Assembly (NCBI RefSeq): GCF_001595965.1
Contig: NZ_LOJI01000035.1
Coordinates: 9,770 to 73,769 of the forward strand
Direction: 5' to 3'
Length of the DNA: 64,000 nt
DNA from: Polynucleobacter yangtzensis
GTDB lineage: Bacteria; Pseudomonadota; Gammaproteobacteria; Burkholderiales; Burkholderiaceae
Part shown: one piece after another, positions 27,692 through 36,084 of the stretch
How positions within the stretch are numbered: the stretch's first letter is position 1
Layout of the letters: each line of letters starts with the position of its first letter
Made by a program: the position numbers and the translations under genes
Notes under the pieces: generated by a model
Databases searched by the model: none
Seen by the model: only the letters and a program-made list of their open reading frames with translations
Told to the model about the DNA's origin: nothing

Positions 27692-28687
27692 ATGAAGAAC
27701 ATTTGCGTAATAGGCGGTAGCGGTTTTGTTGGAACTCGCCTTATAAATCTGCTGTTGCAGCGTAACTACATGTATTGCACTAGTAATCTTGACAAAGATA
27801 TTAGCTTGACCCATTCTAATTTAACCACTCTGGCAGATGTTCGCAATTTAAATCAGCTAGCAGCCATTCCAAAAGGTTCTGTTATCGTCAATCTCGCTGC
27901 AGAGCATCGTGACGATGTCAGGCCATTGAGTCTTTACGATGATGTTAATGTTCAAGGTGCAAAGAACATTTGCGAGGTAGCGCGAAAAAAAATGGTTTCC
28001 ACCATCATCTTTACTAGTTCGGTTGCAGTCTATGGGTTCGCGCCAGTTGATACCGATGAGGGTGGAAAGATCGCACCTTTCAATGACTATGGGAGAACCA
28101 AGTTTGAGGCTGAAATGGTTTTTAAACAATGGCAATCTGAGGATCCCCTCTCTCGCTCATTGGTAATTATTCGCCCAACAGTGATATTTGGCGAAGGTAA
28201 TCGTGGCAATGTTTACAATCTTCTTAGGCAAATTGTCTCAGGCAACTTCATGATGATTGGATCAGGTAAAAACCGCAAGTCGATAGCGTATGTAGAGAAC
28301 GTAGCAGCCTTTATCGAACACAGCATTAGATTTGGACCAGGAATCCACACCTACAACTACATTGACAAGCCCGATTTTTCAATGAATGAATTTGTTGCCT
28401 CTGTGAGGCGAATCCTTGGGCGATCTGAAAAAATTGGTTTTCGACTACCTTATTTTATAGGTTTTGCTATTGGAAAAGGGTTTGACTTAGTTGCAGCTGT
28501 AACCGGTAAGAGATTAGCAGTTAGCTCAATTCGGGTTAAAAAGTTTTGCGCTGATTCTGCCTATAATACAGCCATAAACGAGACGGGCTTTATTCCACCC
28601 GTTCCCTTAGCTCAAGCTTTTGAAAAGACAATACTGCATGAGTTTATCGAAAAACATGATGATATGCTGCTTTATTTTAGCGAGTAA
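27692..28687 (+). CDS. NAD-dependent nucleotide-sugar epimerase/dehydratase
   Basis: Short-chain dehydrogenase of 331 residues, extended type. The Rossmann motif GGSGFVGTR is at residues 7-15, the catalytic triad region has TSSVAVYG and Y-G-R-T-K (the YxxxK pair), and a late RPTVIFGEGNRGN loop follows. I start it at 27692 (MKNICVIGGSGFVG), because upstream in-frame codons overlap the preceding glycosyltransferase in another frame. It probably makes or modifies a UDP-sugar for the glycan; the exact product is not evident. Stop is 3 bp before galE. Confidence 0.82.
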   Translation: MKNICVIGGSGFVGTRLINLLLQRNYMYCTSNLDKDISLTHSNLTTLADVRNLNQLAAIPKGSVIVNLAAEHRDDVRPLSLYDDVNVQGAKNICEVARKKMVSTIIFTSSVAVYGFAPVDTDEGGKIAPFNDYGRTKFEAEMVFKQWQSEDPLSRSLVIIRPTVIFGEGNRGNVYNLLRQIVSGNFMMIGSGKNRKSIAYVENVAAFIEHSIRFGPGIHTYNYIDKPDFSMNEFVASVRRILGRSEKIGFRLPYFIGFAIGKGFDLVAAVTGKRLAVSSIRVKKFCADSAYNTAINETGFIPPVPLAQAFEKTILHEFIEKHDDMLLYFSE

Positions 28688-28690
28688 GTT

Positions 28691-29707
28691 TTGAAGACTT
28701 ACCTTGTTACTGGCGGCGCTGGTTATATTGGTTCTCACACCGCTCTGCTTTTGCTGGAAGCTGGATATCATGTAGTCGTCCTTGATAATCTATCTAACAG
28801 TTCTGCCAAATCCCTAAATCGGGTGTCGCAGTTAGCTGGGCGGTCGGCAATTTTTGTAGAAGGGGATATTCGCGATCGTGTATTACTTGAGCGGACATTG
28901 TCCGAATATTCAGTTGATGCGGTACTTCATTTTGCTGGCTTGAAGTCTGTAAGTGAAAGTGTGGGTCAACCACTCCGCTATTACGATAATAATGTGCATG
29001 GAAGCCAAGTGTTGCTGCAGGCTTGTGCTGATATAGGGGTATTCGAATTCGTGTTTAGCTCGTCAGCTACTGTGTATGGTGAGCAGGAATTGATGCCCAT
29101 CTCTGAAACTTACCCATTGGGCCAACCCTCTAACCCTTATGGCAGCAGTAAACTGGTTGTGGAACGCATGTTACGAGATTTGGCCACCTCTGATTCACGC
29201 TGGCGTATAGCTATCTTGCGCTACTTCAACCCAGCAGGAGCGCATGAAAGTGGTCTTATAGGTGAAGATCCTAAAGGTACTCCTAATAACTTGCCACCCT
29301 TCATAACCCAGGTAGCTATAGGAAAGCTGTTGGAACTCAAGGTGTTTGGCAATGATTATCCCACCCACGACGGCACTGGTGTACGTGACTATATTCATGT
29401 AATGGACTTAGCGGAAGGCCATTTGCGTGCCTTACAGGCATTGCAAATATATACCGGTGTTAACGTGTGGAACCTAGGTACGGGTCATGGATATAGCGTG
29501 CTTGAATTGATTCGCGCTTTTGAGGCTGCAAGTGGTAAATCCGTCCCCTTTCATTATGCTTCCCGTCGGCCAGGTGATATTGCCATCTGTTACGCTGACC
29601 CAGCTAAGGCCGAGCTTGAACTGGGTTGGAAAGCTAATCGTAATCTTGAAACAATGATGCTTGATGCTTGGCGGTGGCAGTCAATGAATCCGAATGGTTA
29701 TCGATGA
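28691..29707 (+). CDS. galE: UDP-glucose 4-epimerase
   Basis: Enzyme of 338 residues interconverting UDP-glucose and UDP-galactose (or the N-acetyl forms) with bound NAD. Motifs: VTGGAGYIGSHT (residues 6-17), SSATVYGE, and YGSSK (the YxxxK pair). Length equals E. coli GalE (338). The start is TTG, three bases after the preceding stop, so translation is probably coupled. It ends the polysaccharide cluster and is richer in GC than the cluster's middle. It supplies galactose-type donors, which suggests Gal, GalNAc or a derivative in the glycan. Confidence 0.93.
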   Translation: MKTYLVTGGAGYIGSHTALLLLEAGYHVVVLDNLSNSSAKSLNRVSQLAGRSAIFVEGDIRDRVLLERTLSEYSVDAVLHFAGLKSVSESVGQPLRYYDNNVHGSQVLLQACADIGVFEFVFSSSATVYGEQELMPISETYPLGQPSNPYGSSKLVVERMLRDLATSDSRWRIAILRYFNPAGAHESGLIGEDPKGTPNNLPPFITQVAIGKLLELKVFGNDYPTHDGTGVRDYIHVMDLAEGHLRALQALQIYTGVNVWNLGTGHGYSVLELIRAFEAASGKSVPFHYASRRPGDIAICYADPAKAELELGWKANRNLETMMLDAWRWQSMNPNGYR

Positions 29708-29718
29708 CTGTTTTCACT

Positions 29719-29901
29719 TCATAGTTTAGTCGTATCGACCAAATTCCTTTTGATTAAATCTTGCTGTCCGGCCTTGATCTTCTGCCTAGCACGTTCAGCC
29801 TTAACTGCTTCTTGATCTCGCTTTACGCGATCTTTCATTGACTTAAGCCTAGCTTGCTCTGGGTTCAAAGGCTTCTGTGGGGCAATTTCATTTAATCTCA
29901 T
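29719..29901 (-). CDS. small basic helical protein
   Basis: Sixty residues, highly charged (Lys/Arg/Glu rich from about residue 18), predicted to be one long helix or coiled coil. No family recognised. It is the last gene of the leftward set 30904-29719 and starts 10 bp after the stop of the 48-residue gene. It converges on galE (11-bp gap), marking the junction of the polysaccharide cargo and the mobile-element core. Confidence 0.55.
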   Translation of the reverse strand: MRLNEIAPQKPLNPEQARLKSMKDRVKRDQEAVKAERARQKIKAGQQDLIKRNLVDTTKL

Positions 29902-29911
29902 TAGTTAATCC

Positions 29912-30058
29912 TTAGCCAATCTGCGTAGGGATATAAGGCACGTTGGGGGCACCAAAGATGGCTTTAAATAGCGCAATTGCTTGCGCTTGATTCTGGGCAT
30001 ACAGAATGGTCTCTACCCACATGCCACCGGCATGAACTGTTGCCTTATATCTCTTCAT
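29912..30058 (-). CDS. 48-residue hypothetical protein
   Basis: Small gene reading MKRYKATVHAGGMWVETILY at its start and ending PTQIG before TAA. It has a beta-strand-like first half and a helix with AQNQAQAIALFKAIFG, resembling short proteins found in plasmid and integrative-element modules, although I cannot name the family. It lies between the DUF6876-type gene (31 bp) and the 60-residue gene (10 bp), all on the same strand. Confidence 0.65.
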   Translation of the reverse strand: MKRYKATVHAGGMWVETILYAQNQAQAIALFKAIFGAPNVPYIPTQIG

Positions 30059-30089
30059 AAAAATATTTAGCATTCTTATCAAAAGTGCA

Positions 30090-30449
30090 TCAATATTCGC
30101 TCGTTAGCATGATCACCCAGAACTCTTCTGACCAAATACCGTACAAATCAATTTCAGGTAATGGAAAGTCGGTGTATTCGATATTCTGTGTGGCTAAGAT
30201 AGTGCCATTGCCATCATTAATAGTCAGCACAGCGCTCTCATTAGTCACTTTTAACTTACAGCAAGCAAAGCACTCTTTGGGCTGAAAAAAGCGTAGGTAA
30301 GAAGCAATAGCATCCATCAGCCAATAGCACTTAGCTTCATCAGCAAGATACTTGGCCCCATCCGTTAAAACTACTTCTTTGTGTAAGCGGTAGTAGTGCT
30401 CGGTACCTGTAAATTGACGCAATGATGAATTAAGCTCTTTTGCATTCAT
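30090..30449 (-). CDS. DUF6876-type hypothetical protein
   Basis: Protein of 119 residues. The pattern TGTEHYYRLHKEVVLTDGAKYLADEAKCYWLMDAIASYLRF, followed by a short strand-rich tail, matches my memory of the DUF6876 family of plasmid and integrative-element proteins; no function is known. Its start overlaps the stop of the DUF6641-type gene by four bases (ATGA), so the two are translationally coupled. Confidence 0.72.
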   Translation of the reverse strand: MNAKELNSSLRQFTGTEHYYRLHKEVVLTDGAKYLADEAKCYWLMDAIASYLRFFQPKECFACCKLKVTNESAVLTINDGNGTILATQNIEYTDFPLPEIDLYGIWSEEFWVIMLTSEY

Positions 30450-30904
30450 TTGCTAGATCCAACCCTAAAGTTCATCTTCAGTGCGCCACTAGCTGCTTCA
30501 ACCACATCATCAAAGCTTCCCGCTTCTGCCTCAATCTTTAGGATTTCCAGAACCTTTATAAGGTCATTCATATTCTTGGTGGCGATAGAGGATTTACCGG
30601 GAACGAGTTCTAAGCGTTTGCTGCCGTAAAAAATGGATAAGCAGAGTGAACCATTGTCTGCCATAAACCACCAGGGCTTGATGCGCTTAGGGCGCTCAAT
30701 GCTTTTGTAGTTGCCTTCACTATCTTTAACCGTAACCCTGCGCTTCACTACAAACGGGGTACGCTCTAATTGGCTTTTAGCTAATTGGATTTGCTGCCAT
30801 AACTGATTGCTTAATTTATTACGACGTTGTTGTACAGGCGGCATAGATTGCGACCTTGCTGTATCAACAAACTTCAAGCTCTTTAATGCGTTTGGTGTGC
30901 CCAT
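30446..30904 (-). CDS. DUF6641-type hypothetical protein
   Basis: Protein of 152 residues with the pattern QQRRNKLSNQLWQQIQLAKSQLE, then a basic segment, PWWFMADNGSLCLSIFYGSKRLEL and a helical C-terminus ending GALKMNF. This resembles the DUF6641 family seen in mobile elements of Burkholderiales. Function unknown. It leads the leftward operon 30904-29719. The ATG is preceded by AAGGAG at suitable spacing, and a promoter with an overlapping dyad lies 34-61 bp upstream. Confidence 0.75.
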   Translation of the reverse strand: MGTPNALKSLKFVDTARSQSMPPVQQRRNKLSNQLWQQIQLAKSQLERTPFVVKRRVTVKDSEGNYKSIERPKRIKPWWFMADNGSLCLSIFYGSKRLELVPGKSSIATKNMNDLIKVLEILKIEAEAGSFDDVVEAASGALKMNFRVGSSK

Positions 30905-30937
30905 AAGTTCTCCTTAAAAAATGGTGAGCACACTTAA

Positions 30938-30972
30938 TGTATAGCCGAGATTTCGGTTTGGACAACCGAAAT
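30938..30972 (-). promoter_or_regulatory. promoter with overlapping operator for the DUF6641 operon
   Basis: On the minus strand TTGTCC (30965-30960) and TATACA (30943-30938) are 16 bp apart, a plausible -35/-10 pair. A perfect inverted repeat ATTTCGGTT (30950-30958) / AACCGAAAT (30964-30972), 5-bp spacer, covers the -35 and part of the spacer. A repressor bound there would block RNA polymerase. The binding protein is not identified. Confidence 0.6.
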
Positions 30973-31087
30973 TTTTGGGTCAATTTGTTCGAAATCAGCA
31001 ATTCTGGCGCAAAGAGTGGGTTATTACAGGCTAATTTTGGGCTGAAAAATAACGCTATTTCTTATCAATTGCTAAATACTTTTGCGA

Positions 31088-31231
31088 GTTGCTAGTTTCT
31101 AAGTTCAAAAGTCGCTAGAGATAAAAGATGTTGCTAATGAGTTACTTGTTGTTACAAATGAATAGTTCTGACTAGCAACAAGGCGTAGCAACTTCTCTTT
31201 TGAGATCTCTAGCAACAGCAACCCAAGCAAC
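31088..31231. repeat. cluster of GTTGCTAG / CTAGCAAC motifs
   Basis: Within 144 bp the octamer or its core occurs repeatedly in both orientations: GTTGCTAG 31088-31095, GTTGCTA 31130-31136, CTAGCAAC 31172-31179, TAGCAAC 31186-31192, CTAGCAAC 31209-31216, with extra GCAAC steps at 31218-31222 and 31227-31231. An inverted pair gagttac (31139-31145) / gtaactc (31253-31259) surrounds part of it. It fills the 415-bp gap between divergent genes of the element core. It may be an iteron-like binding or processing site. Confidence 0.55.
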
Positions 31232-31319
31232 GTCTTTTGGGAAGCTACCTGAGTAACTCAAGCAATGAAGCAACTAGGTAACTGGGCAGCTCGCATCTCA
31301 TCACATTAAGGAGAACATC

Positions 31320-31778
31320 ATGAGAGAAGTAGCAATTAGAGGTTTTATTAATGAGAAGTTCGGCAGCACCTACGGCAAGGGCTTATTTAGACGGGCACCA
31401 TACACAGGTTCAGTTGAACTCCACAATCCACGGCAAAAGTATTTAGTTGATTTTTATAGCTACCGCGACTGGGAATTTTCCGCAAAATCCGATGCTCAAA
31501 TTGAGGTGCTCAAAAAAGTGGATCAAACCGATTTAGCTAAAGCGCCCAATGTGTTTATGTCTTGGCTGTATCACTGGGATCCTGTAGCCAGAGTCAAAAC
31601 CAGTGCCAATGGCTTTTGCGTTTATGGGCAAGATAGCCAAGAAGTCTATTTAAGTATTGATGATCCAGAGCGGGGTATTAGCGATGAATGGACGTTAGAT
31701 ACCCAGCATTGTAAAAACGCAGGCCCTAAAAAGCCAGTGTTTATTGCGGCAAATGTGGATTTAACGGTTTGGCAGTAA
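31320..31778 (+). CDS. hypothetical protein of the island core
   Basis: Protein of 152 residues, soluble, rich in aromatic residues (FYSYRDWEFSAKSD, MSWLYHWDPVARV). No family recognised. A strong Shine-Dalgarno (aaggag) precedes the ATG and a perfect intrinsic terminator follows 47 bp after the stop, so it forms its own transcription unit. It is divergent from the DUF6641 operon across the GTTGCTAG-rich region. Confidence 0.65.
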   Translation: MREVAIRGFINEKFGSTYGKGLFRRAPYTGSVELHNPRQKYLVDFYSYRDWEFSAKSDAQIEVLKKVDQTDLAKAPNVFMSWLYHWDPVARVKTSANGFCVYGQDSQEVYLSIDDPERGISDEWTLDTQHCKNAGPKKPVFIAANVDLTVWQ

Positions 31779-31825
31779 AGCAAAGCTAGTCAGCCCGAGA
31801 ACTATTCGGACACAAAACCCTGTCA

Positions 31826-31853
31826 AAAAAGCGCTGTAACAAGCGCTTTTTGC
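31826..31853 (+). terminator. intrinsic terminator after the 152-residue gene
   Basis: Perfect 10-bp stem AAAAAGCGCT (31826-31835) / AGCGCTTTTT (31842-31851), 6-nt loop, ending in a T-run. Confidence 0.88.
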
Positions 31854-32229
31854 GCCTCATAAGCATGGGTAGCTGAGAATACATTGCGCCGCGCATAGAC
31901 GGTTTTTGAGGGGGTTTTGTGTAATCATCAAAAAATCACCGCAATCCGTTGTGTAGATCTCACGATTCTTTGTCAAAAAATCGCTAAATACAGTAGCAAA
32001 AGCGTACATAAGAAAATACAACAAATCTTTACCCATGTTTGTAAGTGCTTGATTCTTGGAAGATCATGGAATGCTTAAAAGAGTCATAAAAACCAGGAGT
32101 CAAGATAACAATATTTGGGCTTCTCAAAACGTCTCATTACAAATTGAGGTCGACCTTTTGCATGAATGACAACAAACTATAGAAAACACACTATGTGTAC
32201 GTTTTTATTAACCAAAAAGGAAAAACACC
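31852..32229. other. intergenic region upstream of the short recombinase
   Basis: No gene is visible. The sequence TGTCAAAAAATCGCT at 31971-31985 is nearly identical (14 of 15) to TGTCAAAAAAGCGCT at 31821-31835, and a third related piece, TCAAAAAATCACC, is at 31928-31940. Such short direct repeats next to a recombinase gene could be recombination or regulator sites, but they are A-rich and may be fortuitous. Confidence 0.3.
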
Positions 32230-32796
32230 ATGTCACAAGCAAAAACCTTAACACCCCAAGAACTAGAACAAGTGCTCGAATTTGTAAAAACCAAACGCTA
32301 TCCCGAGCGTGATCGCGCCATGGTGCTTACGAGCTTTTACTCGGGGCTTCGCGTCTCCGAAATCGCGGCATTAAAAATGGGTGATGTAGTTAATAGTGAT
32401 GGCACGATTCGCAATGAAATTCGCTTAGGTGCAGATCAAACCAAGGGCGGGCAACCTAGAACGGTCTTTATCTCGCAAAAGCTGCGGGTTGAACTAGCTA
32501 ATTACTTAAAGACACGCCATGCACGATTTGCTGACATTCCGTTTTTTCATACATCCACACGCTTAGGCTTTTCAGCCAATAGTCTGTGTCAATGGTTCTT
32601 TTGGCTTTACCGTGATGCGGGCATCGCCGGCGCTTCGAGCCACAGTGGTCGCAGGACGTTCATTTCTGGCCTTGCAAATAAGGGAATCTCGGTGCGAGTA
32701 TTAGCAGGGCTGGCAGGCCATAAGAGTATTGCCGTTACCCAAAAATATATCGACCTTAATCCAGAGATGATGCGCAACGCCGTGGAGCTCGTTTAG
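32230..32796 (+). CDS. short tyrosine recombinase (catalytic domain only)
   Basis: Recombinase of 188 residues lacking the N-terminal core-binding domain, like the FimB/FimE inversion recombinases in size. The catalytic set is complete: R41 (SGLRVSEI), a Lys in QTKGG, H138-S-G-R141, H164 (AGHKS) and nucleophile Y173 (QKYIDLN). The ATG has a good Shine-Dalgarno (aaaaagga). Its 3' end overlaps the convergent 339-residue gene by 41 bp. It may act on sites within the island or resolve or invert DNA, but no invertible segment is evident. Confidence 0.85.
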   Translation: MSQAKTLTPQELEQVLEFVKTKRYPERDRAMVLTSFYSGLRVSEIAALKMGDVVNSDGTIRNEIRLGADQTKGGQPRTVFISQKLRVELANYLKTRHARFADIPFFHTSTRLGFSANSLCQWFFWLYRDAGIAGASSHSGRRTFISGLANKGISVRVLAGLAGHKSIAVTQKYIDLNPEMMRNAVELV

Positions 32797-33775
32797 GCAA
32801 TAAGAAGGGCATTGGCATCTTATTAAAGGCTTCTAATATGGAGATGACTTCCTCTTTAGGCGATTGATAATCAACAGACAAAAGACGGCTTTGTGCTGGA
32901 TTTAAAAATGCAAATTCAGTGCTGAGCCAATTCGCTTGATGCCAAGCACCATCAGCAATAGCCTCTAGCTTGCGTTTATTTTGTTGTAGACTCCAGCGCT
33001 CTAAGGGTTTGACTTGATCGCGGCAGGGAAACTTGCCGATCTCCACGTTATCAATGAGTGCTCTAGCTAATGCCTTGTTCTGACAAACCAATGCTCGCAA
33101 ACAGTTTTGTTTCTTTTTGGCGGTAGCTAAAGAATCAATCGACTTGGGGTGCTGTTGCTTAGCAATGCCCAGGTGAAAGCCCATTTCATAACAACCCCAT
33201 TTTTTCATGATGTGCTCTGAATCAATGCCATCAAGATAGTGCCCTAGCAAGTGCACCCGAAAGCCATTAACTAAAGCCTTTTTACTCTTAAGGTCAATGG
33301 ACGCAAGCTGGTAGGGCGGGGCAAAGAGAGGGTCGCTATGAAGATACGCTTGGGCTCGCTCTTTTCGTATTTGTTTTAAAACCTCAAGAAAAGCCCGCTG
33401 CGCTTTCTTTAAATCCATCTCAATTGGTACGCAGATTAATGCCAAGTTATTCGCCAAAGAAATGCCTGGTAGATTTTCTTTGGTGATTAGTTGTAAAGAA
33501 TGGCCATTATTTGGATTGTGATCAATGGCTTGATTCATCACTTCAAATAAAGCCTTGCCTTTACTATCAAACCAATCATCTAGCGTTGCATAGCTAAACA
33601 AATCACCAAAATCCTGCCAAACCGCATGTAGCCTGGGGTCTTGGCAATTGCCTTTTTCTTGGCAAACCCACCAGTAATCTTTGCTTTGTCTAAGGTACGC
33701 AATCCACCAGAAAAACAATGTGCTTCGCATTGCATTTGCTGCAAGTGCAGCATTATTTTCTGGCAACGATTGCAT
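32756..33775 (-). CDS. hypothetical protein of the island core (339 aa)
   Basis: Soluble protein of 339 residues with basic and aromatic patches (FFWWIAYLRQSKDYWWVCQEKG near the N-terminus). I see no catalytic motif and recognise no family. The Cys residues are not spaced like a metal site. Its C-terminus overlaps the 3' end of the short recombinase on the other strand, so the two converge. The start at 33775 has an alternative ATG at 33739 (MRSTLFFWW). Confidence 0.6.
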   Translation of the reverse strand: MQSLPENNAALAANAMRSTLFFWWIAYLRQSKDYWWVCQEKGNCQDPRLHAVWQDFGDLFSYATLDDWFDSKGKALFEVMNQAIDHNPNNGHSLQLITKENLPGISLANNLALICVPIEMDLKKAQRAFLEVLKQIRKERAQAYLHSDPLFAPPYQLASIDLKSKKALVNGFRVHLLGHYLDGIDSEHIMKKWGCYEMGFHLGIAKQQHPKSIDSLATAKKKQNCLRALVCQNKALARALIDNVEIGKFPCRDQVKPLERWSLQQNKRKLEAIADGAWHQANWLSTEFAFLNPAQSRLLSVDYQSPKEEVISILEAFNKMPMPFLLPKRAPRRCASSLD

Positions 33776-33915
33776 ATCAGCGCCTCCAAGATAGCTATAA
33801 AAATTAGCAATAAATTATTAAGCCATCTAACTGCGCTTTGTCACTTAATCCCATTGGTGTTTAGCCTGATTTCTCGGTGACATTCCTAGTCGCCAACTAC
33901 CTGAAAGGAAACATC

Positions 33916-34950
33916 ATGCAATTAACTAATGGAGCATTAAAAAAACACCTAGCTAATCAAGCGGTAGCTTTGGGTGAAAAAGGTAATGTCGTTTTTGAAA
34001 GCGAAGCTGACTATGAGGAGCTTGATTTATCTGCCTTTATGGTGCCAGCCGCCACCAAAAAAGATAATCAACTACGGCCATCTGATAGCGCAGCCAAAAT
34101 CACCGAGGCGGAGAAATTCTTAGGTGAAAGCGAGACCTTATATCAGCTGGGTGTTAAATATGAGACTGAAGTCGTCGCTAGGGGGCATAAAGCCTTATAT
34201 GAGCTTTTAGCTTCAATCTATAGTTTAGCGCTACGCATCGAGGATAACGTGGCTAAAGATCAGATTCTCGATTTGATGCGCAAGAACCTCAAAGATAAGT
34301 TTGAGATCAAGATTAATAAGAATGCCAGTCCTATTTCTGCATTAGTGCGCTATGTAGTACGTACCGACAAAATGAGTGCCTCGCGCTATAGCAAAGTGTT
34401 AGAAGTGGCCCGCCAAGAGAACCTCTCTGCTGAGGAATTACCAGCTTATATTGCACGCCGCGGCGGTGTCTCACAGATTCAAGACACAGAAGCAAAATCG
34501 ATAGCCAAAAAGGAGGGTAGCAAAACCTCCAAAGAGCGCTTAGCGCTGATTCGTGAATATTTCGAATTACTGGGCTATGGCTCTAAAACACCATTAACTT
34601 ATGATGGTGATCTGCTGGTATTTAATGAAGAAAAAGATACTGCCGCTGAAACCTCTTCATTTTGCTTTTTCATGGCCCATTACGATGGGGGCGATCAATA
34701 CCGCATTATTACGGCAAATGATTTAGGCAAAACCTTTGAAGATACGATTATTCGATTCTTGGGCAAAGGTATGCCAAATGATTTACACGCATTAGAGCGG
34801 GGCATTCGCAATCAAAAGAAAAAGCTCATGATGGATGAGAGCCTTCCGCAAAGCGTACGTGACACTATGCGCAAGGAGTTGGCAAGTCCGTATAGCTACA
34901 AACCGAATCAAGTCATTGAGATGGATGAACCCCAGGAAACGGAAGAGTAA
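33916..34950 (+). CDS. hypothetical protein of the island core (344 aa)
   Basis: Soluble protein of 344 residues. An acidic N-terminal part (GNVVFESEADYEELDLSAFMVP) is followed by a helical middle (ELLASIYSLALRIED...ASPISALVRYVVRTDKMSASRYSKVLEVA) and a C-terminal part with NPQ/E-rich tail. Family not recognised; the middle segment looks like those of proteins in other integrative elements. I start it at 33916 because aaagga lies 9 bp upstream. An in-frame upstream ATG at 33877 lacks such a site. A terminator follows. Confidence 0.65.
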   Translation: MQLTNGALKKHLANQAVALGEKGNVVFESEADYEELDLSAFMVPAATKKDNQLRPSDSAAKITEAEKFLGESETLYQLGVKYETEVVARGHKALYELLASIYSLALRIEDNVAKDQILDLMRKNLKDKFEIKINKNASPISALVRYVVRTDKMSASRYSKVLEVARQENLSAEELPAYIARRGGVSQIQDTEAKSIAKKEGSKTSKERLALIREYFELLGYGSKTPLTYDGDLLVFNEEKDTAAETSSFCFFMAHYDGGDQYRIITANDLGKTFEDTIIRFLGKGMPNDLHALERGIRNQKKKLMMDESLPQSVRDTMRKELASPYSYKPNQVIEMDEPQETEE

Positions 34951-34974
34951 TTCCTAAATGGGCAAGGCAATAAA

Positions 34975-35006
34975 GGCGCTGGGATTTATTTCTCAGCGCC
35001 GTTTTC
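34975..35006 (+). terminator. intrinsic terminator after the 344-residue gene
   Basis: Stem GGCGCTGGGA (34975-34984) / TCTCAGCGCC (34991-35000), nine of ten paired, followed by GTTTTCC. Confidence 0.8.
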
Positions 35007-35046
35007 CAAAGAAAACTAATCATTCAAATTCTTATGTGGGGCTATT

Positions 35047-35535
35047 ATGACAATCTATATTGTGTGCGAAAAAGATGAGCGTTTTCCAGTTACTATAAAA
35101 CCAGATTCACCTGAAGCAGTGGCGATTGAAATTGCTGTTGCAATTGAGCATGAATACTCTGAGTATCAACTAGTGGCTTACGAAGAAGAAAGTGGTGATG
35201 CTTTGGCTGCTAGACTGGCTGATCGGGCTTTATATGCATTAGATTTAGATCAAAATACTCTTAAATCCTGGATTGAGGAAGGGAGGCTACTTTCAGATGG
35301 GTATAGCCAGCTTGACTTGCGAGAAGAGTTTTTTCATGTCTGCAACGACATTGATCGAAAAATGAGTGATTTGAGTGAAATCTGCACAAAGAGTGATTAC
35401 TTTGATGATATGGTGTTTGATATAGATAATTACCTGGATCATGCCGCAAATGAATTTTTTGAAGATATTGAATATTTATTGCAAAAAAAATTCACCAACT
35501 TGTATCAATTTAAGGCGCTTGCCTCAAATACTTAG
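35047..35535 (+). CDS. acidic hypothetical protein
   Basis: Strongly acidic protein of 162 residues (many Asp/Glu, e.g. EEESGDALAARLADRALYALDLDQNT and NEFFEDIEYLLQKKF). No membrane or signal segment and no known motif. Its charge could suit a DNA-mimic or partner-binding role, but that is speculation. Convergent with the 160-residue gene, 8-bp gap. Confidence 0.55.
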   Translation: MTIYIVCEKDERFPVTIKPDSPEAVAIEIAVAIEHEYSEYQLVAYEEESGDALAARLADRALYALDLDQNTLKSWIEEGRLLSDGYSQLDLREEFFHVCNDIDRKMSDLSEICTKSDYFDDMVFDIDNYLDHAANEFFEDIEYLLQKKFTNLYQFKALASNT

Positions 35536-35543
35536 TGGTTGAT

Positions 35544-36026
35544 TTAGGTTTGAGAAAGATTGGCAAAGGACACCTGTTTCTCTAATTCATAAATGGCTGC
35601 TTGTGCGGCCATTTTGTTTCTGCCAGCATTCAGCTCCACCTTGATGTTTTGCCCAGCAGTGGTGATATGGACCTTCACGTTGCCTGCATCGGTCGCAAAT
35701 TGATGTAATACGTCAAAGCGGGGTAGGTGTTCTTGGTGCAGCTTTACTTGCGATACCTTAGTTTTGGCCGCTTCTTGGAGCTTAGAGGGTAAATTCCAGG
35801 CTGTTCCACTGTCTTTTTGATAATCGGTTAAAGCAGCTTTCACCACCGTAGTAGCGTTCTTGATGCCTACCTTTTTGATAATAGGCAATTCCACGCTTAA
35901 ATCTTCTTTATTTTGCAGCCTGGTCAAAATACGCTCATAAAAGCTCTTGGCTACCAAGTCTTTCATCAGTTGATCTAAAGCATTTTGGGCGTATTGCTCA
36001 AAGTAAAGAGTCAGTTCAGTGCTCAT
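35544..36026 (-). CDS. hypothetical protein next to the integrase
   Basis: Protein of 160 residues with a helical, Lys-rich first half (YAQNALDQLMKDLVAKSFYERILTRLQNKEDLS) and a strand-containing second half (NVKVHITTAGQNIKVELNAG). No family recognised. It lies 58 bp beyond the stop of the integrase gene on the same strand and could be expressed with it, as recombination-directionality or element-control genes often are; that is inference. Confidence 0.6.
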   Translation of the reverse strand: MSTELTLYFEQYAQNALDQLMKDLVAKSFYERILTRLQNKEDLSVELPIIKKVGIKNATTVVKAALTDYQKDSGTAWNLPSKLQEAAKTKVSQVKLHQEHLPRFDVLHQFATDAGNVKVHITTAGQNIKVELNAGRNKMAAQAAIYELEKQVSFANLSQT

Positions 36027-36084
36027 TATGACTCCTGATCTTTTGGCCGTGAGAATAGATTTGCTGTGTATTCATATTTTTTAC

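Noticed and set aside
27713..27724. GGCGGTAGCGG resembling an ops (RfaH) element in the glycan cluster
   Set aside because: It encodes the GGSG of the epimerase Rossmann motif, lies inside the gene and far from the cluster promoter.
31088..31231. CRISPR-like array
   Set aside because: The repeats are only 7-8 bp, irregularly spaced and in both orientations, with no spacers of constant length and no cas genes.
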